Positions 15,776 through 25,176 of a stretch of 32,027 nucleotides of DNA are shown here, in pieces. Below the pieces are notes generated by a model that had not been told where the DNA came from, did no database searches, and saw only the letters and a list, made by a program, of their open reading frames with translations. Every line of letters starts with the position of its first letter. Within the stretch, counting starts at the first letter, position 1. A program made the translations under genes and the position numbers. Source of the stretch: Candidatus Poseidoniales archaeon (GTDB lineage: Archaea; Thermoplasmatota; Poseidoniia; Poseidoniales; Thalassarchaeaceae); assembly GCA_012959435.1 (NCBI GenBank), contig DUDF01000044.1, forward strand, positions 1 through 32,027. The letters run 5' to 3'.

Positions 15776-17392
15776 ATGGCAACAAATGATGATGGCCCAA
15801 AGCACTTTGGAACCATCATTGGGGCAACCTTTGCAATCCTAATTATTGTGATGATGTTATCAATGACATTAGTCACTGCAAACAAAGAAACTTACTATTC
15901 TGCATATGTCACTGAGGCTAGTGATGAGAAAACGCAATTGGCACAGGTCACAGACATGCGAGCCAGTCTTGGAGGGGATTCTGGTGGAGAAGGATACAAG
16001 ATTCGTAACACACTTTCCACACCAATGTTAGTCAATGACTGGGAAGAACCACATCGTACATTGTTAGTAATTGCTGGTACTGAAAAACCAATTGATGAGA
16101 CTGAAGCAACTGCGATTCATCACTTCGTGACTGAACTTGGTGGCAAGGTAATCGTTGCGACCGATGGCAAAAATGCAAACCGGCTTGCAGTTAAGTTTGG
16201 GGTCACCTACTTTGGTGACGATCTCCTTGATGAAAGCCAAAGTTGGCAGACCTATGATGATGATGGTGTTGCTGGAATGAAAAACCCCACAAATGTTTGG
16301 GGTATTTCAGCCATAAGAAATGATATTGTTTCAGGAGAACAATTCGGAATGACCCCGATAGGTTGTAGCGACACAATGCTCAATGAAAGAAGTGATGATC
16401 TTGACCATTGCCGTATGCCTGTAATGTTCAAGGCACCTACAGCAATGCGGTGGGAAGCGCTACCCAGTGATGTCACAGGTAGTGACGATTATGTCAAGAG
16501 AGATGTGAATGTTCTATCAAAAGCAAGTGAAGGGTCTTGTATTGACCGAATAGGTTCAAATTCCTGTGACGACCAAGATAACCCGATAAGTAACCTATCT
16601 CTTATCCTTAGAATGGACTACCCTGATGTTGAAGTCCTTGATGAGCGAAAGATCCCCGGAAAAGATGGGGCTTCATTCGGCTCCCTAAAAGCCACTGGTT
16701 CAATCGTTTTCATTGCTGATGATGAAGTGATTTCAAACAGATTTTGGTCTGCATCTAAAGCAGCTGAAACTGATGTCCGTCAAGACTGTAACACCGAGGA
16801 AACTTCCTGTTGGCAACGCCACCTTGAAGGAGATAATGGCTGGAAAGGTAATGACGCCTATTTCAAAGCACTAATTTATGATATGATGGAATTTGACAAC
16901 GAAATGTTGCCATTCAGTATCAAACTAAAGATGGAAGAATTCAGAGTTGTATTTGATGAGAGTCGCCACGTAACTGGCTCTATTTCCAACCCATTCACAG
17001 AAACTATGAGTACCATTGTCCTACTCACATCAGATAGTTTCCTAAAGTGGCTAATCGTACTCAATCTCTTACTACTGTTACTTGTGGCCATTATGGTTGT
17101 ACCAGAAAAGGAAAATTGGCGACACGTTTTCGATTTGACTAGATTTAGAGAACGGCCAGACAAAATCGACCCTAGCACTTACAAGCAGAGAATGCGAGAG
17201 GCGCTGATGACAAAGATCAGAGTTTTCTATGATTTAACGCGTGACGAGATGGCAATAAAGACCCCAGCCGAAATTCAATCAATGATAGGAGACCCACGAT
17301 TAGTGGAGTTAGCCTACTCGCAAAATGTATCTTATTCCCCTGAAAAACAGCGCGAATTACTTCAGACAATTCGCCGATGGGGTAAAAAGTAA
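15776..17392 (+). CDS. Membrane protein with DUF4350-like extracytoplasmic domain
   Basis: The 538-residue protein has an N-terminal membrane helix (about 11-35), a large outer domain, a second helix (about 421-442) and a cytoplasmic tail of about 95 residues with many charged helices. The RTLLVIAGTEKPIDETEA...HHFVTELGGKVIVATDG region is the Rossmann-like, GATase-like fold found in DUF4350 proteins. DUF4350 genes typically sit beside moxR and DUF58 genes, as here. Start: ATG 15776 has GGAAGTGA at 15761-15768 with 7-base spacing. The frame extends upstream to TTG 15659 through the promoter region, so that part is not used. The outer domain has several cysteine pairs, suggesting disulfides. It is the first gene of a four-gene operon; the family role is not biochemically known. 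Confidence 0.8.
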   Translation: MATNDDGPKHFGTIIGATFAILIIVMMLSMTLVTANKETYYSAYVTEASDEKTQLAQVTDMRASLGGDSGGEGYKIRNTLSTPMLVNDWEEPHRTLLVIAGTEKPIDETEATAIHHFVTELGGKVIVATDGKNANRLAVKFGVTYFGDDLLDESQSWQTYDDDGVAGMKNPTNVWGISAIRNDIVSGEQFGMTPIGCSDTMLNERSDDLDHCRMPVMFKAPTAMRWEALPSDVTGSDDYVKRDVNVLSKASEGSCIDRIGSNSCDDQDNPISNLSLILRMDYPDVEVLDERKIPGKDGASFGSLKATGSIVFIADDEVISNRFWSASKAAETDVRQDCNTEETSCWQRHLEGDNGWKGNDAYFKALIYDMMEFDNEMLPFSIKLKMEEFRVVFDESRHVTGSISNPFTETMSTIVLLTSDSFLKWLIVLNLLLLLLVAIMVVPEKENWRHVFDLTRFRERPDKIDPSTYKQRMREALMTKIRVFYDLTRDEMAIKTPAEIQSMIGDPRLVELAYSQNVSYSPEKQRELLQTIRRWGKK

Positions 17393-17425
17393 AACACTGA
17401 TGAGAAGAAAATGGAGAGATGAAAA

Positions 17426-18526
17426 ATGGTACAAGCACCACCCCCCCCGCCCGGAACGAACCCAGCCACTGGAGGCGCAGCAGCGCCACCACCACCAGCA
17501 GCAGCACCAGCCGCACCAGCGGTTCAAGCAGCAGCCGCACCAGCGGCACCTAAACACCAAAGTAGCCCTGAAGTGAAAGAACGACTAGCAGCCGTAGCCG
17601 CTATTGGACAAGCAATTAGTGCTGAAGTCCAAAAAGTAATTATCGGTAAGGCGCACGTGATTGACAATGTTCTTGTCAACATCCTTGCAAACGGTAACCT
17701 ACTTTTCGAAGATTATCCTGGTCTAGCTAAGACTTTGATGACGAACACTTTCGCTGACGCACTTGGTTGTGACTTCAAGCGTGTTTCGTTTACTCCGGAT
17801 TTGCTACCTGCAGATATTACTGGAACTAACATTTACGATGCAAAGAAGGGAGAATTTACCTTCAAGCCTGGTCCAATCTTCTGTAACCTATTACTTTCTG
17901 ACGAGATTAACCGTGCTCCACCTAAGACTCAAGCTGCTTTGCTTGAGGCTATGCAGGAAAAGCAAGTGACCATTGGTACTGTGACTCACAAGTTGCCAGC
18001 ACCGTTCCTAACAATGGCTACACAGAACCCTGTGGAGCAAGAAGGAACTTACCCACTACCTGAAGCACAACTTGACCGATTCATGTTCAAGATGAGCGTT
18101 GGATACCCAGACCGTGCAGATGAAGACGAGATTCTTGCCCGCCGTATTCAGAGAAAGAAAGATGCGGTTGATGTTGAAGTTATTACTGACCCGCAGCGTG
18201 TGATTGCAATGCAGCAAGCGATTGAAGATGTCTATGTTGACCCAGCAATACGCATGTACATGGTTGAATGTGTAGCCCGCACTCGCGAGGATCCAAGAGT
18301 TCTAGTCGGTGCCTCACCAAGAGGTTCACAAGCACTACTCAAGACCGGTCGAGCCGCAGCAGCAATGCGCGGACGAGACTTCGTAACACCTGATGATGTG
18401 AAGTCAGTTGCAGTTCTTGCATTGGCACACAGACTAATTCTAAAGCCTGAGCACCAAATTAAGGGTCTTGAGACTGATGAAGTTATTCAGACAATTCTTG
18501 GACAGGTACCTGTCCCAACTGTCTGA
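17426..18526 (+). CDS. MoxR-family AAA+ ATPase
   Basis: The 366-residue AAA+ ATPase is of the MoxR/RavA class, thought to act as a chaperone that activates or assembles partner proteins. The first 45 residues are a Pro/Ala-rich, probably disordered leader. The core follows: Walker A EDYPGLAKT (95-103), Walker B LLLSDEINRAPPKTQAALLEAM starting at 155, sensor 1 ATQNP, then TYPLPEAQLDRFMF and the arginine-containing lid region GASPRGSQALL. The P-loop replaces the first Gly by Glu/Asp, as many MoxR proteins do. GGAGAGATG precedes the ATG. A run of eight C lies at 17441-17448 inside the leader. Directly after it is the DUF58 gene, the usual MoxR partner. Confidence 0.95.
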   Translation: MVQAPPPPPGTNPATGGAAAPPPPAAAPAAPAVQAAAAPAAPKHQSSPEVKERLAAVAAIGQAISAEVQKVIIGKAHVIDNVLVNILANGNLLFEDYPGLAKTLMTNTFADALGCDFKRVSFTPDLLPADITGTNIYDAKKGEFTFKPGPIFCNLLLSDEINRAPPKTQAALLEAMQEKQVTIGTVTHKLPAPFLTMATQNPVEQEGTYPLPEAQLDRFMFKMSVGYPDRADEDEILARRIQRKKDAVDVEVITDPQRVIAMQQAIEDVYVDPAIRMYMVECVARTREDPRVLVGASPRGSQALLKTGRAAAAMRGRDFVTPDDVKSVAVLALAHRLILKPEHQIKGLETDEVIQTILGQVPVPTV

Positions 18527-18569
18527 GTGATTAAAAACTCAGATATGCGGAATTAAGGGGGATAGTTGA

Positions 18570-19889
18570 ATGGCATGGAGCCGTAAATCAGCAATGTTTG
18601 GCAGTTTAGCGATAGCGCTATACCTGCTGGGCTTGACTTTGCGAAACCATCAACTGGTAACTGTTGCAGTCGTTCTACTGTCCTTTTTGACTTGGGCGGC
18701 CCTTCGCGCCGCACACGCAGATGTATCAGCGAGTGGCCGACGAATGGATGAGCGTACTGATGAAGAAGCAGGGGCTTCTCTCAGCCGCTTAGAAGCAATG
18801 CGTAAACTCAGTGCAGCACGAGTGTTTGAAGATGGGACAGTTGATGTCACTCTCAAAGTACAGAATATGTCACCTCTCTCCAAAGTATTGGAAGTTAGAG
18901 ATAGCCTACCTGAAGTGATGAGAATCAAAGAGGGAGCTAACTACATTCTGATGGAACTTGGTCCACGCCGTGAAACTGTCATTGAATATACCGTTGAATG
19001 CCCGCTTCGTGGATTCTATACTGTTGGTCCTGTCTGTATCCGCATTCAAGATTCATTCGGACTCTTCCACAAGGAAAAGGAATTACACGTCTATGACGAC
19101 TTCCTCGTGTTCCCTAAGACAGAGGACCTAAAGGACGCATTTGTCAAGAGTAAGGTGCCCAAGATTTTCACTGGTGCAGTAAACATCCGCCAGCCTGGAC
19201 CTGGTTCTGAATTCTACAATCTGCGTGAGTACATCGCTGGTGACCCAATGAAATCGATCAACTGGCCTGCTTATGGTAGGACTGGAAAATTGATGGTGAA
19301 CGAACGTGAACGTGATGCGGTAAGTGATATCATCTTAATCCTAGATAGTCGAGCTGTCTCTGAAACAGGACCTGTTAGCAGGAACTCTTTGGTTTACGGA
19401 ACTCGTGCCGCCGCTTCATTAGCATCCTTCTTCCTTTCAAGAAGAGATTCTGTCGGACTAGTTTCATACGCTGACGAAATTATCAGCGTTGACCGTGACA
19501 CAGGCAAGAAACAACTGTATGTTATTCTAACAAAATTAGCAGGGGCTATGGCAAGAGGTTCTACACCATTACAAGTGGTAACAAACCGAATTCTCCCTCA
19601 TATTAACAAAGGAAGTCCAATCATTATTCTATCATGCTTAGAAGATGACAGTACCATCGTCAATGCAGTTCGTGATCTTCGCGCCCGTGACTTTGACACT
19701 ACAATCCTCACCCCATCAAGCCTTGAGTTTGAATTTGATGCTCGACGTCTTGATAGAACTGGGTACGAGGTTCTCAAGACTGAGCGTGATATTCTCATCA
19801 GCGAGTTGCGTGGACTCGGTGCTTTCGTGATGGACTGGGAGCCTGATATGTTGCTCTCTACCGCTCTAGCAGGGGCAAGAGGATTCTAG
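18570..19889 (+). CDS. DUF58 protein, MoxR partner with VWA-like domain
   Basis: The 439-residue protein has two membrane helices near the N-terminus (about 8-22 and 29-48). A beta-rich outer or juxtamembrane domain follows, then the DUF58 signature GPGSEFYNLREYIAGD...INW (210-232). A VWA-like segment DIILILDSRAVS (253-264) has Asp259-x-Ser in metal-site position. DUF58 proteins pair with MoxR ATPases across bacteria and archaea; the joint function, possibly metal-dependent folding or envelope assembly, is unsettled. GGGGGAT precedes the ATG. It is 43 bases after moxR and 9 bases before the next gene, so they are co-transcribed. Confidence 0.93.
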   Translation: MAWSRKSAMFGSLAIALYLLGLTLRNHQLVTVAVVLLSFLTWAALRAAHADVSASGRRMDERTDEEAGASLSRLEAMRKLSAARVFEDGTVDVTLKVQNMSPLSKVLEVRDSLPEVMRIKEGANYILMELGPRRETVIEYTVECPLRGFYTVGPVCIRIQDSFGLFHKEKELHVYDDFLVFPKTEDLKDAFVKSKVPKIFTGAVNIRQPGPGSEFYNLREYIAGDPMKSINWPAYGRTGKLMVNERERDAVSDIILILDSRAVSETGPVSRNSLVYGTRAAASLASFFLSRRDSVGLVSYADEIISVDRDTGKKQLYVILTKLAGAMARGSTPLQVVTNRILPHINKGSPIIILSCLEDDSTIVNAVRDLRARDFDTTILTPSSLEFEFDARRLDRTGYEVLKTERDILISELRGLGAFVMDWEPDMLLSTALAGARGF

Positions 19890-19898
19890 GTGGTTTAG

Positions 19899-20831
19899 AT
19901 GGTTCAGAAAGGAGCAAGCAGTGATACCAGCCACCTATACGATGGAAAGGTTGTCCGTTCCTCAGCCCCAAGCCGCAAAGCCTTGGCAGCAAAGATGACT
20001 GGTTCAGCCAATACAATCCCCAAGGACGCTATTCCTGAAGTTCATATCCCATCCTTCGTTGAAAGTCTATTTGGCGGACCTTTGGTACCAAAAATGAAAT
20101 TCCTTCCAGCAGATAAAATGGTTCAAACGTTGCAAATGGCTGCTGGCGCAGTAATGATAATGCTAGGTGTTCTCACTTACATAGTCACACCAGTATCAGG
20201 AACAGCATGGTTTTGGTTTGGGGAAACCATCGGCGTTGAAGTGCTTGGTTTGGCAATTCATTTACTACTAGTACTCGGCGCAATTGGATGTGGGTTTTGG
20301 GGGATTATTTCAAGAGATTCAAGATTCCTACTTATCTCATATGTATTGTTCATCATTGTATCATTCCGGTTTGCAGCCAGCAAAGTAAGTTTTGAATGGC
20401 TTTCATTTAATGATGATGAACTACTACAAAAAATTGCATTAGTTGCTTACGCTGTATTATTGGTAATGTACATTGAATTGACCAATGGTGTAATCCGCTT
20501 TTCAATGTTAGATACCAGTATTAGAACTGGTGAAGTGTATGTGATGAATGTCAAGAAAGTCTTGACTAAGTATCACATTAGTCTAGTAATCACTCCAATA
20601 ATTGCTGCAATAGTAGCAATTACCACATTATTATTCAAAGATGTAATATCAGGTTTTGTCGGGATATTTTCTGAAGTCTCTGCTTTAAGACTAGAGGAAA
20701 GTGTTGAACTTGAGAGCGTATATGGGGTCGCTTTGGGAACTATGATTGTATTCTCGTTAGTTGCAATCGTGTTCGTTGCCGATATCCCTGGACGCTACCA
20801 GAAAATGCGTGAAGGCGGCAGTAGCGAATAA
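19899..20831 (+). CDS. Six-helix membrane protein of the MoxR-DUF58 operon
   Basis: The 310-residue protein has a soluble Ser/Lys-rich N-terminal 70 residues and six predicted membrane helices (about 76-97, 112-136, 142-160, 177-196, 226-247 and 273-294). No known family was recognised. AGGTGG precedes the ATG, which starts 9 bases after the DUF58 stop, so it belongs to the operon. Its stop is 11 bases from the stop of the convergent aspartokinase gene. It probably forms part of the membrane assembly handled by MoxR/DUF58, by context only. Confidence 0.8.
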   Translation: MVQKGASSDTSHLYDGKVVRSSAPSRKALAAKMTGSANTIPKDAIPEVHIPSFVESLFGGPLVPKMKFLPADKMVQTLQMAAGAVMIMLGVLTYIVTPVSGTAWFWFGETIGVEVLGLAIHLLLVLGAIGCGFWGIISRDSRFLLISYVLFIIVSFRFAASKVSFEWLSFNDDELLQKIALVAYAVLLVMYIELTNGVIRFSMLDTSIRTGEVYVMNVKKVLTKYHISLVITPIIAAIVAITTLLFKDVISGFVGIFSEVSALRLEESVELESVYGVALGTMIVFSLVAIVFVADIPGRYQKMREGGSSE

Positions 20832-20842
20832 CTGACTGATTC

Positions 20843-22177
20843 TCACGGGATAAGAAGATCAAAGTTTTTTGCAATTGTAATCAAGGCTTCTTGAGTCTGG
20901 CTATTCAAAACAGTGTAATGTAATGCATTGTCTCTCTTACCCTCATCTAAATGAGTTAATTCCAAATCAGATTGTCGAGCAAATTCTTCAATCTCTGAAC
21001 TAATTGAAAAATTACTACCTATTGACTCACCGACAAGACATAGGATTGAAATTGTATCACCTTGATTTGGTGTAGGTAAGCCTGGACTTTCTGAAAGTAG
21101 TCGTATTGCAAGGGAGGCGACTCTCTCTGAAACTAAAAATCGTGCCTCGTTTGGTCTTGCGCGAAGTGACCAAACGCGAACGTGGGCACGGTCTAACAAA
21201 ATCGTAGCATCTGCAACAACTTTAGCAACTGACATCACCCCTGACAATCTCATAGTCAATGGAACAAGATGTGGGAGACATCCTATTGCACGTACTCTTG
21301 GCACCCCAGTTGCTATTGAAGGACCTATACAACTACCTAAATTACTCGGGTCATGCAAAGGCCTCAACCGCAAAGGTATCCCTTCTTTTCTAAGTGGCTC
21401 TACCGCAAATGGATGTAATACCGGTTCACTAAACAACGCTAACTCTTGAGCCTCGGTGTATGATAAATATGGGAGATTACGAGACGGTATCGCCCACCTA
21501 GGAGATAGAGCCAGTACCCCAGAAACATCTCTCCAAATGGTTACTTCTGACGCATTCAAGACCGCTGCAAGAGAGGTCGCGGTCAAGTCAGAACCACCTC
21601 TTGCAAGAAGAGCTGGCACCTCATCATACATACCATACCAACCAGTCACCACTATCACAGGTACATCTGGAAGATTAAGCGATTCAATGGTTGAATTGAT
21701 GTCGATAACAGATTCCCCCTTGACTTTGTGAATCTTGATTCCAAATTCTTCAGACCATACTGGTTTACTATCAATCCCACACGCTCCAACTGCTGCAGAA
21801 ACTGCAACACTGCTCATCTGTTCACCAGCAATTTGCGCCCTGACTCGTGACGGCTCTGATGGATTTTCACAATTATCTAAGAGGGCGTCCGAAAGTGCTG
21901 ATAAGGCGTCCTGAAACTTGTAATAATATGCATCATTAACTAATGCTGGTGACATCTCTAGATGCATCATTTCAATAGAAGCCACAAAAGCAGGTATTGA
22001 ATCTCTTTCATTCCTCTCCAATCTCTCAAGTATACGGTCTGTAACCCCGTGCAATGCTGAAACTACAATTACAGTTTTTTCACAAGTTGATTCTACTATT
22101 CTCTGAACCACTGCTTCTAGATCATTAGACTCCTTTAGACAAGAACCACCGAATTTGAATATTTTCACTTCACTCAC
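20843..22177 (-). CDS. lysC: Aspartate kinase
   Basis: The 444-residue protein phosphorylates aspartate, the first step to aspartate semialdehyde. The nucleotide-binding start KFGGSC (8-13) is a variant of KFGGSS. GEQMSS (118-123) and ARGGSDLTAT (192-201) are further aspartokinase motifs. The last 150 residues look like two ACT regulatory domains, so feedback control by an amino acid is likely. The GTG start at 22177 overlaps the chorismate synthase stop by 8 bases. It is the last gene of the aromatic operon. The placement makes sense because the archaeal aromatic pathway begins with aspartate semialdehyde; it would also serve Lys/Thr/Met synthesis. Confidence 0.92.
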   Translation of the reverse strand: MSEVKIFKFGGSCLKESNDLEAVVQRIVESTCEKTVIVVSALHGVTDRILERLERNERDSIPAFVASIEMMHLEMSPALVNDAYYYKFQDALSALSDALLDNCENPSEPSRVRAQIAGEQMSSVAVSAAVGACGIDSKPVWSEEFGIKIHKVKGESVIDINSTIESLNLPDVPVIVVTGWYGMYDEVPALLARGGSDLTATSLAAVLNASEVTIWRDVSGVLALSPRWAIPSRNLPYLSYTEAQELALFSEPVLHPFAVEPLRKEGIPLRLRPLHDPSNLGSCIGPSIATGVPRVRAIGCLPHLVPLTMRLSGVMSVAKVVADATILLDRAHVRVWSLRARPNEARFLVSERVASLAIRLLSESPGLPTPNQGDTISILCLVGESIGSNFSISSEIEEFARQSDLELTHLDEGKRDNALHYTVLNSQTQEALITIAKNFDLLIP

Positions 22178-23243
22178 TAGACCACCCCCCTTGTATAGAT
22201 AGGTCGGATAAAACTAGACGCGCTGAAGATTCTACTACTGCAACTGCACGTGGAGCAATTACGGGGTCATGCCTTCCAAGAACAACAAGTTCCTCATCTT
22301 CACCTGATACTACGTTGAGAGTTTTCTGAGATTGTGAGATGCTGCTTGGTGGTTTGAAATGAACCATTACGAAAAGGTCCCCACCTGTGGCCATCCCGCC
22401 AAGTGCGCCATCAGGGCGTATCCCGGTGGGTTTTGGGCCATCATCTCCCTCACTCCATGTATCATTATGTTCACTACCGCGCATTTGACTGGCTTTGGTG
22501 CCGCGGCCAAATTCAACTGCTCTTGCAGCAGGAATTGCCATCAGAGCTTTTGCTAATGCTGGTTCAATCCCATCATACCATGGTTGACCAAATCCTAGAG
22601 GAAGTCCTGAAATTCTCAATTCTACTGAACTTCCTATTGAGTCACGCTCTGAACGCATTTTCTCAACTAGCGCCACCATCTTTTTTGCCGCATCTTTGTC
22701 ACGGCAGCGTGTTCTTTCCCATTCTGTCCCTTTGCCAGTTGGAAGCATCTCTATCCCAGCAGATAATACTTCACCAATAGAATGGACATGTGCTTCAACC
22801 TGCCAATCTGAGTTTTCTTCAATTGGCCTGCAGAGATTAGCAGCGGCAACCAATCCTGCTGTAAGCCGAGCGCTATTGCCGCCGCCTCCACGCAAGTCAG
22901 CATGCCCTTTGCTACGAACCAATTCAGGGAGGTCAGCGTGACCTGGACGGGGCTGGTTCGGGAGAAATGAATAATCTGATGACCTCGCATCTTTATTGGC
23001 AATTACTAACAAAATCGGCCATCCGGTAGTGAATCCTTCATTTATGCCACTGAGAATGTGGCATTCATCATCTTCACGCCGTTTGGAAGCTAATTGACCA
23101 CCAGGGCGCCTTCTGGATAAATCGTCAGCCAAAGATTCTGCATCAATCTTGATGCCAGGCGGAATCCCTTCAACTAGTGCGCCAACTACCAAACCATGGC
23201 TTTCACCAAATAAGGTTACAGCCAATGTGTCGCCCAAGCGCAT
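22170..23243 (-). CDS. aroC: Chorismate synthase
   Basis: The 357-residue enzyme converts EPSP to chorismate with reduced FMN, the last shared step to aromatic amino acids. Signature blocks: GESHG (13-17), SRRRPGGQ (43-50), RPGHADL (99-105) and GHADLRGGGGNSARLTAG (113-130). The length is normal for the family. The start is ATG 23243 with GAGGTGG about 12 bases upstream. It lies 22 bases after the shikimate kinase stop and overlaps aspartokinase, in line with one transcript. Confidence 0.96.
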   Translation of the reverse strand: MRLGDTLAVTLFGESHGLVVGALVEGIPPGIKIDAESLADDLSRRRPGGQLASKRREDDECHILSGINEGFTTGWPILLVIANKDARSSDYSFLPNQPRPGHADLPELVRSKGHADLRGGGGNSARLTAGLVAAANLCRPIEENSDWQVEAHVHSIGEVLSAGIEMLPTGKGTEWERTRCRDKDAAKKMVALVEKMRSERDSIGSSVELRISGLPLGFGQPWYDGIEPALAKALMAIPAARAVEFGRGTKASQMRGSEHNDTWSEGDDGPKPTGIRPDGALGGMATGGDLFVMVHFKPPSSISQSQKTLNVVSGEDEELVVLGRHDPVIAPRAVAVVESSARLVLSDLSIQGGWSSE

Positions 23244-23265
23244 AGACAGGAACCCACCACCTCAA

Positions 23266-24120
23266 CTATTCAACCCAGAAATCAGTTACGATCGTTTTGT
23301 GCCCACGTTGCTCAGTAAGTTGTACAATACGTCTCAAAGTTATTTCACTATGTATAGGAATTACGGCAGCAATTGCAGGGCCCGAGCCAGTTATACCTGC
23401 GCCACGCGCACCCCACACTAGCAAATCATTTGCTAATCTACGGCCTTTGGCATCCCCTAATGCATTAGCCGTGGCCCTTCCATTCTCGGTAAGCGCAACA
23501 AGAAGAGAACCTTGCTCCATTGCCCCTATTGCTTTCTCGAATTGTGCAGCCATCTGAGAAAATCTCTCAGGGTCAGGTAATAACTCACGCTCACCACGAG
23601 GTATGATGAGGATTTTCCAGTCATCGGGGTCAACGAATTCACCTTCTAATATCACTCCTTCAGCCGCTGGTAAATTTGGATTTACGATTTTCCATCCCGG
23701 CTCAACAGCAGCCCATGAATCGTCAACGCTACCTGTAAATGATACACCAGCAGCCAACTGAGCTCTAGATGCCAAATCAACAATGTCAGTATTTGCCAAT
23801 TCGATTTTTGTAGCATCCATCAAAGACCTGATTGCAGCGACAGCAATTGCTGCAGAACTTTTCAATCCTATCCCCATTGGAACAGTACTACGTACTTGCC
23901 AGAAAAGTTCGTCGGCCGGCTTCTCTAATCCAGCCTCAACCCAAACATCAACAACCGCATCCAACACACCATTTGGGTCTTCAACATCTTTACCAGGCTT
24001 GTCATCTCTCAATCGGACTTTTGTTGACAAATTTACTCCAATTGAACAACCATAGCCTGCGCCAAGAGCATGAAGGAGACTGACGCCCCCATGACCTTCA
24101 CCTTGACCTATGACACCCAT
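23266..24120 (-). CDS. aroK: Shikimate kinase, archaeal GHMP type
   Basis: The 284-residue member of the GHMP kinase family (homoserine/mevalonate kinase fold) replaces the bacterial P-loop AroK in archaea and phosphorylates shikimate. Motif 2 is VPMGIGLKSSAAIAVA (80-95), the phosphate-binding PxxxGLxSSAA loop; motif 3 is GITGSGPA (242-249). Residues 6-15, QGEGHGGVSL, form the substrate-side motif 1. The ATG follows the TGA of the dehydroquinate synthase with no gap, and a GGAGG lies in the end of that gene. Operon context separates it from homoserine or mevalonate kinase. Confidence 0.93.
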   Translation of the reverse strand: MGVIGQGEGHGGVSLLHALGAGYGCSIGVNLSTKVRLRDDKPGKDVEDPNGVLDAVVDVWVEAGLEKPADELFWQVRSTVPMGIGLKSSAAIAVAAIRSLMDATKIELANTDIVDLASRAQLAAGVSFTGSVDDSWAAVEPGWKIVNPNLPAAEGVILEGEFVDPDDWKILIIPRGERELLPDPERFSQMAAQFEKAIGAMEQGSLLVALTENGRATANALGDAKGRRLANDLLVWGARGAGITGSGPAIAAVIPIHSEITLRRIVQLTEQRGHKTIVTDFWVE

Positions 24121-25164
24121 TCACTTTTCCTCCACATCTCCACTGATTGCTTGACCAATATGTCGCCCTGCCGTAGCGGCAGCACCGAGGATATTCATCC
24201 CCGCCTCAAGGTGCGTGACGGAGACTGTCTTTTCAAGTTTTAACACGAGCCTAACGGTCTCAGCCTGTTGTAAGAACAGTTGACCTTCACCAAACTGGTC
24301 ATTTTTGAAGCGAACTAACAGTAGTGGCCTAGGCTCAATTTTCAAGCGACCTACAGCAACCGCCCTTGAGCCAACAGGAGAAACTACCAACACTTCATCA
24401 CCAGCCACTAATTCTGAAAGGTATTTCGTTGAACCATCAGCCATGAAAATATACGAGTGAACTGGCCCGGCATTAACCCTGAAGGGACGTGGTGGGACAA
24501 ATTGAGATGACAATGTTTCACCATGTACGAGAACTAAAAGTGCGGCGCTAGAACCAACTAACACACCTTCACCAACCTCTAGCATTTGCACTAAATCTAC
24601 ACAAACTCGGTCACCCATCCCACCTGTTTCAACGCTCATAACCTGTAATTCAACAAGTTCAGGGGATTCCATCATCACCACCGAACTTGATTCATTGACA
24701 TCACCCCAATCTGATAAGCGTTGAGCCGCAAGTTCTTGAGCAACTCGCCAAATATCATCATCATCTGGAAGGATGAGTGCGTCAACACCTCTCTGGAGTG
24801 CGAATGTTGCCCCTTGTAATTGATCTGAGTTTGAGATTGCAGCCGCTAATTTAGTGGTAGTTTGGTCAGCCGCTGCAACCAAGTTTTCAAGTGGAATCAT
24901 CTTCCAATCAGGGCAGTCAATGAGCAACCATTCGGCTAAGCCAACGAATTCTAATGCCGCTGCTTGACCTTCATCATTTTCAATTTGAATGAAAGCGCCG
25001 ATAGTTCTGCCATCACTATCAATGACTGCACCATCATCAACCTGATATCTTCTAATTTCACTTTCATCACCAGCCCAATTGGGGAAGGAATCATCCTTTG
25101 TGCTGATCAAAGCGTCTGCAGGATGTTCCCCTACACCATCTTTAGAAGAAAGCCATAATTCCAC
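24121..25164 (-). CDS. 3-Dehydroquinate synthase II (archaeal, MJ1249-like)
   Basis: The 347-residue enzyme turns the amino-sugar precursor ADTH into 3-dehydroquinate by NAD-dependent oxidative deamination and ring closure. It is unrelated to bacterial AroB. Family blocks: GMGDRVCVDL (182-191), EGVLVGS (199-205), RPFRVNAGPVHSYI (226-239), YLSELVAGDEVLVV and AETVRLVL. The frame extends upstream to TTG 25197 inside the previous gene. GTG 25164 is chosen because GAGGTG (25171-25176) lies 6 bases before it, and because the resulting MELWLSSKDG start matches the family's short MKxIWV-type start. The ribosome binding site overlaps the stop of the upstream aldolase gene. Confidence 0.93.
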   Translation of the reverse strand: MELWLSSKDGVGEHPADALISTKDDSFPNWAGDESEIRRYQVDDGAVIDSDGRTIGAFIQIENDEGQAAALEFVGLAEWLLIDCPDWKMIPLENLVAAADQTTTKLAAAISNSDQLQGATFALQRGVDALILPDDDDIWRVAQELAAQRLSDWGDVNESSSVVMMESPELVELQVMSVETGGMGDRVCVDLVQMLEVGEGVLVGSSAALLVLVHGETLSSQFVPPRPFRVNAGPVHSYIFMADGSTKYLSELVAGDEVLVVSPVGSRAVAVGRLKIEPRPLLLVRFKNDQFGEGQLFLQQAETVRLVLKLEKTVSVTHLEAGMNILGAAATAGRHIGQAISGDVEEK

Positions 25165-25170
25165 AAAAAA

Positions 25171-25176
25171 CACCTC
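25171..25176 (-). promoter_or_regulatory. Ribosome binding site fixing the dehydroquinate synthase start
   Basis: GAGGTG on the minus strand overlaps the TGA of the aldolase gene and stands 6 bases before GTG 25164. It favours that start over TTG 25197. Confidence 0.6.

Noticed and set aside
23266-24120. Homoserine or mevalonate kinase
   Set aside because: GHMP motifs alone would allow it, but location between dehydroquinate synthase II and chorismate synthase and the archaeal shikimate-kinase-like motifs point to shikimate kinase.
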